Positions 24,053 through 26,945 of a stretch of DNA of 26,945 nt are shown piece by piece. Below the pieces are notes generated by a model that was given only the letters and a program-made list of their open reading frames with translations, had not been told where the DNA came from and did not search any database. Source of the stretch: an uncultured Johnsonella sp. (GTDB taxonomy: Bacteria > Bacillota > Clostridia > Lachnospirales > Lachnospiraceae). Both the position numbers and the translations under genes were made by a program. Every line of letters begins with the position of its first letter. The first letter of the stretch is position 1. The DNA lies in assembly GCA_900766185.1 (NCBI GenBank), contig CAAFUL010000043.1, positions 1-26,945 of the forward strand. Reading direction: 5' to 3'.

Positions 24053-26227
24053 TTACTCTCCTGCCACACGATTTAACGGCACTTCAACTCTCTTAACGGC
24101 ATTTCCGAAACTTATCTCTATAGCACATACACCTGCCGTCTCATCAACTTCATAAGTGATATCGTCATTGCTTCCAAGTATACCGTTAATATTTGTCTTT
24201 TTTGAAAGCCATATACTTTTTTGACTGGACGGATTATTTGAGAAGAACTTGGCAATGTTTTCCGCCTTAAAATCTCCTGTAGCGTGCCTTAAAATCCTTT
24301 CAATATAATTGGCGGTCTGTGTTTTATAAATAGGTTCATAACTTCCACCTGAAAGTTTTAAGTTTCTTGCTTTATATACCATTATATGGCTGATATTTTC
24401 TCCGTCTAATACTGCATTCTCTGAAGAAAATACAAAGCCGAATCCTCTTTTGTTAATATCATCTTTTACACTGTTTGTAAATCCGGTAATCTCCTTTGAC
24501 ATGGTAGTATGTATCTTAAGAGAATTATTCTTTGCTTCAATATCAAATCGTACACCCGGTAAATCCGTATCCACATCCTTCTTAAAATACTCTTTAAGAT
24601 ATTCAGGAGATTGATAACTTGCCACAAATCCGGCTGCCACATATGCTGCACCTATGTAAACTCCGTCTATCCAAAGCTTCATGATATCTTCCTTGGCTTT
24701 TGAAAGTTCTGCGGCTTCATTTTCATTAACAATCATCCTGCTTTCAAGCTTTACTCCGGACTTGTCCTTTGGAATAATTGTAAAGTTCGGCACACATGGA
24801 ATCAAATACTCTGAATAAGGCTTACCGCTAAGGCTTGCACATCTGTCATCAAAAAATCCTACACCTGTCATTGCCATGCTGTTAAATGTTGTCTTATCCC
24901 CTGTTTCATAGGAGTAAAAGCATTGTACACCGTAATCTTTAAGGGCGTCTGCAATCCTTGCCAAAGACTCCACGCTGACATTTTCAGTTTTCACACTGTC
25001 TTTATTTCCCTTAAATCTTTCTCTTGTAACATTCATCTTTGATTTTTCATCCAAAGACACGCCTGCAACAATTGCATACCAAACGGTATTGCCATAATCA
25101 TTCTTTTCATTTACGGTATTTAAATAAGCACAAAGCTTAGGTACATTCAGGCTGTTTGCCATGGCTTCATTTTTAACATTGGCAATCAGAAGACTTGGTT
25201 TCATTCCCTTTACCTGCTTGGGATACTGTTCAAAAAATGCCCATACACCTAAAATCTTTTCAACCAAAGGCTTTACAACCTTTATAAAATCATCCTTAGC
25301 ATTTTTATAAAACTCAAGATATGTATTATAATTGTCCACTTCCTTTTTAACATCAATCTGACTTTGCATTGATGAATTAAGAGGACAAAAAGTTCTTACC
25401 ACCAACTGTTTTACATAGCTGTTTCCTTCGGAATTAAGAGCATCATAATCATCTTCAAGTGCTTCAATAAGTCCTGCATTTGAATTGTCATCCGTAACCA
25501 CCAAAGCGCTTTCTTCCACCTTTGGAGCTTCTATTACTGTAAGTTCTCCTTCGGAAGACATGGTAAGAAGTCCTAAAGTTAGAGCATCATTACTTTCAGA
25601 CTCTTTTGATTCTCCAAGTAAAAGTCTTGTTTTTATATCTGAAATAGCAAGAGGAATCATCGCCATAAGATTTTGGTAATTGGCACTTGCTTCTTCAAAC
25701 ATCGAATTAAGTTTATCACCAAGATCAAGCTTATGAGGATCTCCATCTTCAAGTTTTGCATACTCCGCATAAGTATACTGAAGTTCTTTTCTTACCTGCT
25801 TTATGTCATCCATAACCTTTGAAGGAGAAATCATTTCTGTAAGTTTTTCAAACTTAAAATCCGCATTGATAATTCCCTGACTTCTTTTGGTTTCAACCAA
25901 GGTCATAAGCATCTTTAGAAAATCGTTATGTGCATTAAGATGAACTATGCTTAACATGCTCTCCGGAACCCCTGCCGGTTTTTCCTTGGAATACACAATC
26001 TTTCCGGTTGCGGCATTAAAAAAAGAATACACCGTAGGGTCAAACTTTTCTAAAAACTCTTCAAAGCTTCTGACAAGCAGCGCTTCATTGATTTCTTTTA
26101 TCTTATCATCACTTAGGCTGTCCAGCCCTCTTACATCACCGACCAAGGTAAGTAAGTTAAGCTTTTCAGGATTAATCTCTTCAATCAACAAAGTACGATT
26201 AGTTTGCTTTATAATACTCTCTGCCAT
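24053..26227 (-). CDS. Fused TssB-TssC-like contractile sheath protein
   Basis: The 724-residue protein has AAGGAG seven bases before ATG and is the first gene of the cluster. Residues 22-70 resemble the TssB/VipA core: KLNLLTLVGDVRG (TssB 'LP...LGDFSG') then LLVRSFEEFLEKFDPTVYSF (TssB 'I..dnFd.vl....P.l'). An acidic linker lies near 205-265. The C-terminal 400 residues fit TssC/VipB: a large alpha/beta domain with YGNTVWYAIVAGVSLDE, AYVAAGFVASYQSPEYLKEY, NYIERILRHATGDF (compare TssC 'FahYLKviaRdkig') and the closing strand pair EISFGNAVKRVEVPLNRV. The length equals TssB plus TssC combined. Canonical T6SS keeps these separate, so a natural fusion is notable. Similarity is judged by eye. Confidence 0.75.
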   Translation of the reverse strand: MAESIIKQTNRTLLIEEINPEKLNLLTLVGDVRGLDSLSDDKIKEINEALLVRSFEEFLEKFDPTVYSFFNAATGKIVYSKEKPAGVPESMLSIVHLNAHNDFLKMLMTLVETKRSQGIINADFKFEKLTEMISPSKVMDDIKQVRKELQYTYAEYAKLEDGDPHKLDLGDKLNSMFEEASANYQNLMAMIPLAISDIKTRLLLGESKESESNDALTLGLLTMSSEGELTVIEAPKVEESALVVTDDNSNAGLIEALEDDYDALNSEGNSYVKQLVVRTFCPLNSSMQSQIDVKKEVDNYNTYLEFYKNAKDDFIKVVKPLVEKILGVWAFFEQYPKQVKGMKPSLLIANVKNEAMANSLNVPKLCAYLNTVNEKNDYGNTVWYAIVAGVSLDEKSKMNVTRERFKGNKDSVKTENVSVESLARIADALKDYGVQCFYSYETGDKTTFNSMAMTGVGFFDDRCASLSGKPYSEYLIPCVPNFTIIPKDKSGVKLESRMIVNENEAAELSKAKEDIMKLWIDGVYIGAAYVAAGFVASYQSPEYLKEYFKKDVDTDLPGVRFDIEAKNNSLKIHTTMSKEITGFTNSVKDDINKRGFGFVFSSENAVLDGENISHIMVYKARNLKLSGGSYEPIYKTQTANYIERILRHATGDFKAENIAKFFSNNPSSQKSIWLSKKTNINGILGSNDDITYEVDETAGVCAIEISFGNAVKRVEVPLNRVAGE

Positions 26228-26458
26228 CCTGCATCTCCTTAAATCTATATTTTTCTTATATAAAATACAAACTCTAAGATTTCATTACATATCGGGTAAA
26301 AGGAATATAAACAGTAGGAATCCCTATAAGACACAAAACCAATAACTATCATTATTGGCAGTACAGAACATAGACTAAATAGAAAAATAACAACAGATAA
26401 ATTATGTTGCTTATCTCTATCAGAACTAACTCCAGCTACCAACAGTATATATTTTTAC

Positions 26459-26475
26459 TAAGAAACAATTTCTTA
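26459..26475. promoter_or_regulatory. Perfect 7-3-7 palindrome in the sheath leader
   Basis: TAAGAAA, three bases, TTTCTTA: a perfect inverted repeat of 17 bases, about 60-75 bases downstream of the predicted transcription start. It could be an operator or a 5' leader hairpin. A+T richness lowers confidence. Confidence 0.35.
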
Positions 26476-26540
26476 ATAACAATAAAACAACAATTACACC
26501 TATCTTATTCACAAATTTTTATATCCCTTATCTGCTTACG

Positions 26541-26569
26541 ATAGTAGCATATATACAGGATAATTTCAA
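26541..26569 (-). promoter_or_regulatory. Candidate main promoter of the cluster
   Basis: On the minus strand TTGAAA (26569-26564) is followed after exactly 17 bases by TACTAT (26546-26541), with TGC just before it forming an extended -10. An A-run lies upstream of the -35. This is a good match to a housekeeping sigma promoter and predicts a leader of about 300 bases before the sheath start. Confidence 0.45.
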
Positions 26570-26638
26570 GCTTTTTTAATATAATTTACATCTATACTAC
26601 GATATATAAAATAGTATTAAAGTTAAGGTTAGTTATAC

Positions 26639-26725
26639 CTATTTCTCAGCTGTAAACTCTACTAAAATATCAGTTTTGAGCGGTACTCCATGGTAAATTC
26701 TATTGTCTTTTTTATTTTTATGATT
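26639..26725 (-). pseudogene. Possible 3' remnant of an older coding sequence
   Basis: A 28-codon minus-strand frame without a start codon ends in TAG at 26641-26639. Its last residues read RIYHGVPLKTDILVEFTAEK, which looks like a true protein terminus rather than random A+T-rich sequence. A TGA closes it upstream. The family is not recognised; a decayed transposase or a truncated neighbour gene is possible. Confidence 0.25.
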
Positions 26726-26763
26726 TCAACAAAAAGTTATACCGACTTTTTTATAGTTGAAAT
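26723..26763. repeat. Long imperfect hairpin upstream of the promoter
   Basis: ATTTCAAC (26723-26730) pairs with GTTGAAAT (26756-26763), and inside it AAAAAGT (26731-26737) pairs with ACTTTTT (26745-26751), leaving a seven-base loop and a four-base bulge. It could act as a bidirectional terminator that isolates the cluster from the gene to the right. Confidence 0.4.
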
Positions 26764-26810
26764 TTAAAACCAACATGATTTGAATGATTAAAAAACAAAA
26801 ATATTATGTG

Positions 26811-26848
26811 GACTTTTCCGGATAATTGTAGACCAACTAAGGAAAGTC
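26811..26848. repeat. Imperfect inverted repeat near the right edge
   Basis: GACTTTTCC (26811-26819) and GGAAAGTC (26841-26848) pair with one bulged T around a 21-base loop. It may be an insertion-element end or a terminator for a gene beyond the window. Nothing else in the window identifies an element. Confidence 0.25.
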
Positions 26849-26945
26849 AATAGTTATTTTTAAAAATTGTTAGAATATTTTTCAGTTACAAAACCTAAAA
26901 ATGTGCATAGCAAATAAGCCTCACGCATTTTCTTTTTTTTGAGGC

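Larger units (their letters stand above)
26228..26945. other. Upstream non-coding region and leader of the cluster
   Basis: These 718 bases hold no confident gene. Nearest the sheath gene is a predicted leader of about 300 bases containing a perfect palindrome, then the candidate promoter. Further right are a short coding remnant and two imperfect inverted repeats. A 65-codon hydrophobic frame in the leader lacks a ribosome binding site and starts only with TTG. At the extreme edge GCCTCA and TGAGGC (26918-26945) form a possible cut-off hairpin. Confidence 0.5.

Noticed and set aside
24053..26227. Prophage or tailocin tail sheath
   Set aside because: No capsid, terminase, portal, integrase, holin or tape-measure gene is present; FHA, pseudo-PP2C and effector-immunity-like modules fit T6SS-like biology better. 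Not fully excluded.
26245..26442. 65-codon hydrophobic frame in the sheath leader
   Set aside because: It starts only with TTG, has no ribosome binding site and occupies the predicted leader. Kept as non-coding.
1..26945. CRISPR array, tRNA or rRNA genes
   Set aside because: No regularly spaced direct repeats and no cloverleaf or conserved rRNA sequence was seen.
26918..26945. Hairpin GCCTCA/TGAGGC as terminator at the right edge
   Set aside because: A 16-base loop, and the window ends at the stem, so any following T-run cannot be seen.

Overview
The window comes from a low-GC, Gram-positive-type (monoderm) bacterium, most likely a clostridial or Lachnospiraceae-like anaerobe. Evidence: strong GGAGG-type ribosome binding sites, A+T-rich codons, a BspA-type leucine-rich repeat protein, choline/cell-wall-binding repeats, and an RsiV/PdaC-like lipoprotein. 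No gene in the window identifies the species. Every confident gene lies on the minus strand, so transcription runs from right (26.5 kb) to left (0.2 kb). Gaps are short and several genes overlap, as in one long operon or a few coupled ones.

The content is a contractile injection system that resembles a type VI secretion system (T6SS) but does not match its usual gene set. In transcription order: a long leader with a candidate promoter; a 724-residue protein read as a fused TssB-TssC-like sheath; two divergent Hcp-like tube paralogues; a hairpin terminator that probably sets stoichiometry; a membrane FHA protein; a zinc-ribbon FHA protein; two membrane proteins with degraded PP2C phosphatase folds (one continuing into TPR-like repeats); two unrecognised proteins (439 and 230 aa); a large Hsp70/actin-fold ATPase with a SAP-like N-terminus; a 258-aa protein with a fibre/baseplate-connector-like start; a zinc-ribbon protein with two FHA domains; and a VgrG-like spike. 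No ClpV unfoldase, TssE/gp25, TssJLM membrane complex, kinase, phage capsid, terminase or lysis gene is visible.

The left 11 kb is cargo and looks more A+T-rich by eye. Module 1 follows the first spike: two small proteins (186 and 179 aa), a 674-aa protein with a PAAR-like (DUF4280-type) tip domain and a long hydrophobic segment (candidate effector), and a membrane-anchored propeller-like protein (candidate immunity). Module 2 starts with a second VgrG-like spike, then a DcrB/Eag-like putative adaptor, a GH19-type peptidoglycan hydrolase with cell-wall-binding repeats and no signal peptide (candidate effector), and an overlapping RsiV/PdaC-like lipoprotein (candidate immunity). A membrane-anchored BspA-type LRR protein follows. 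Short coding remnants mark both ends.

Working model (inference): the cell builds a T6SS-like sheath and tube inside the cytoplasm. FHA/pseudo-PP2C membrane proteins anchor or license it at the membrane. Two alternative spikes load different envelope-attacking effectors, while the producer shields itself with proteins displayed on the outer face of its own membrane.
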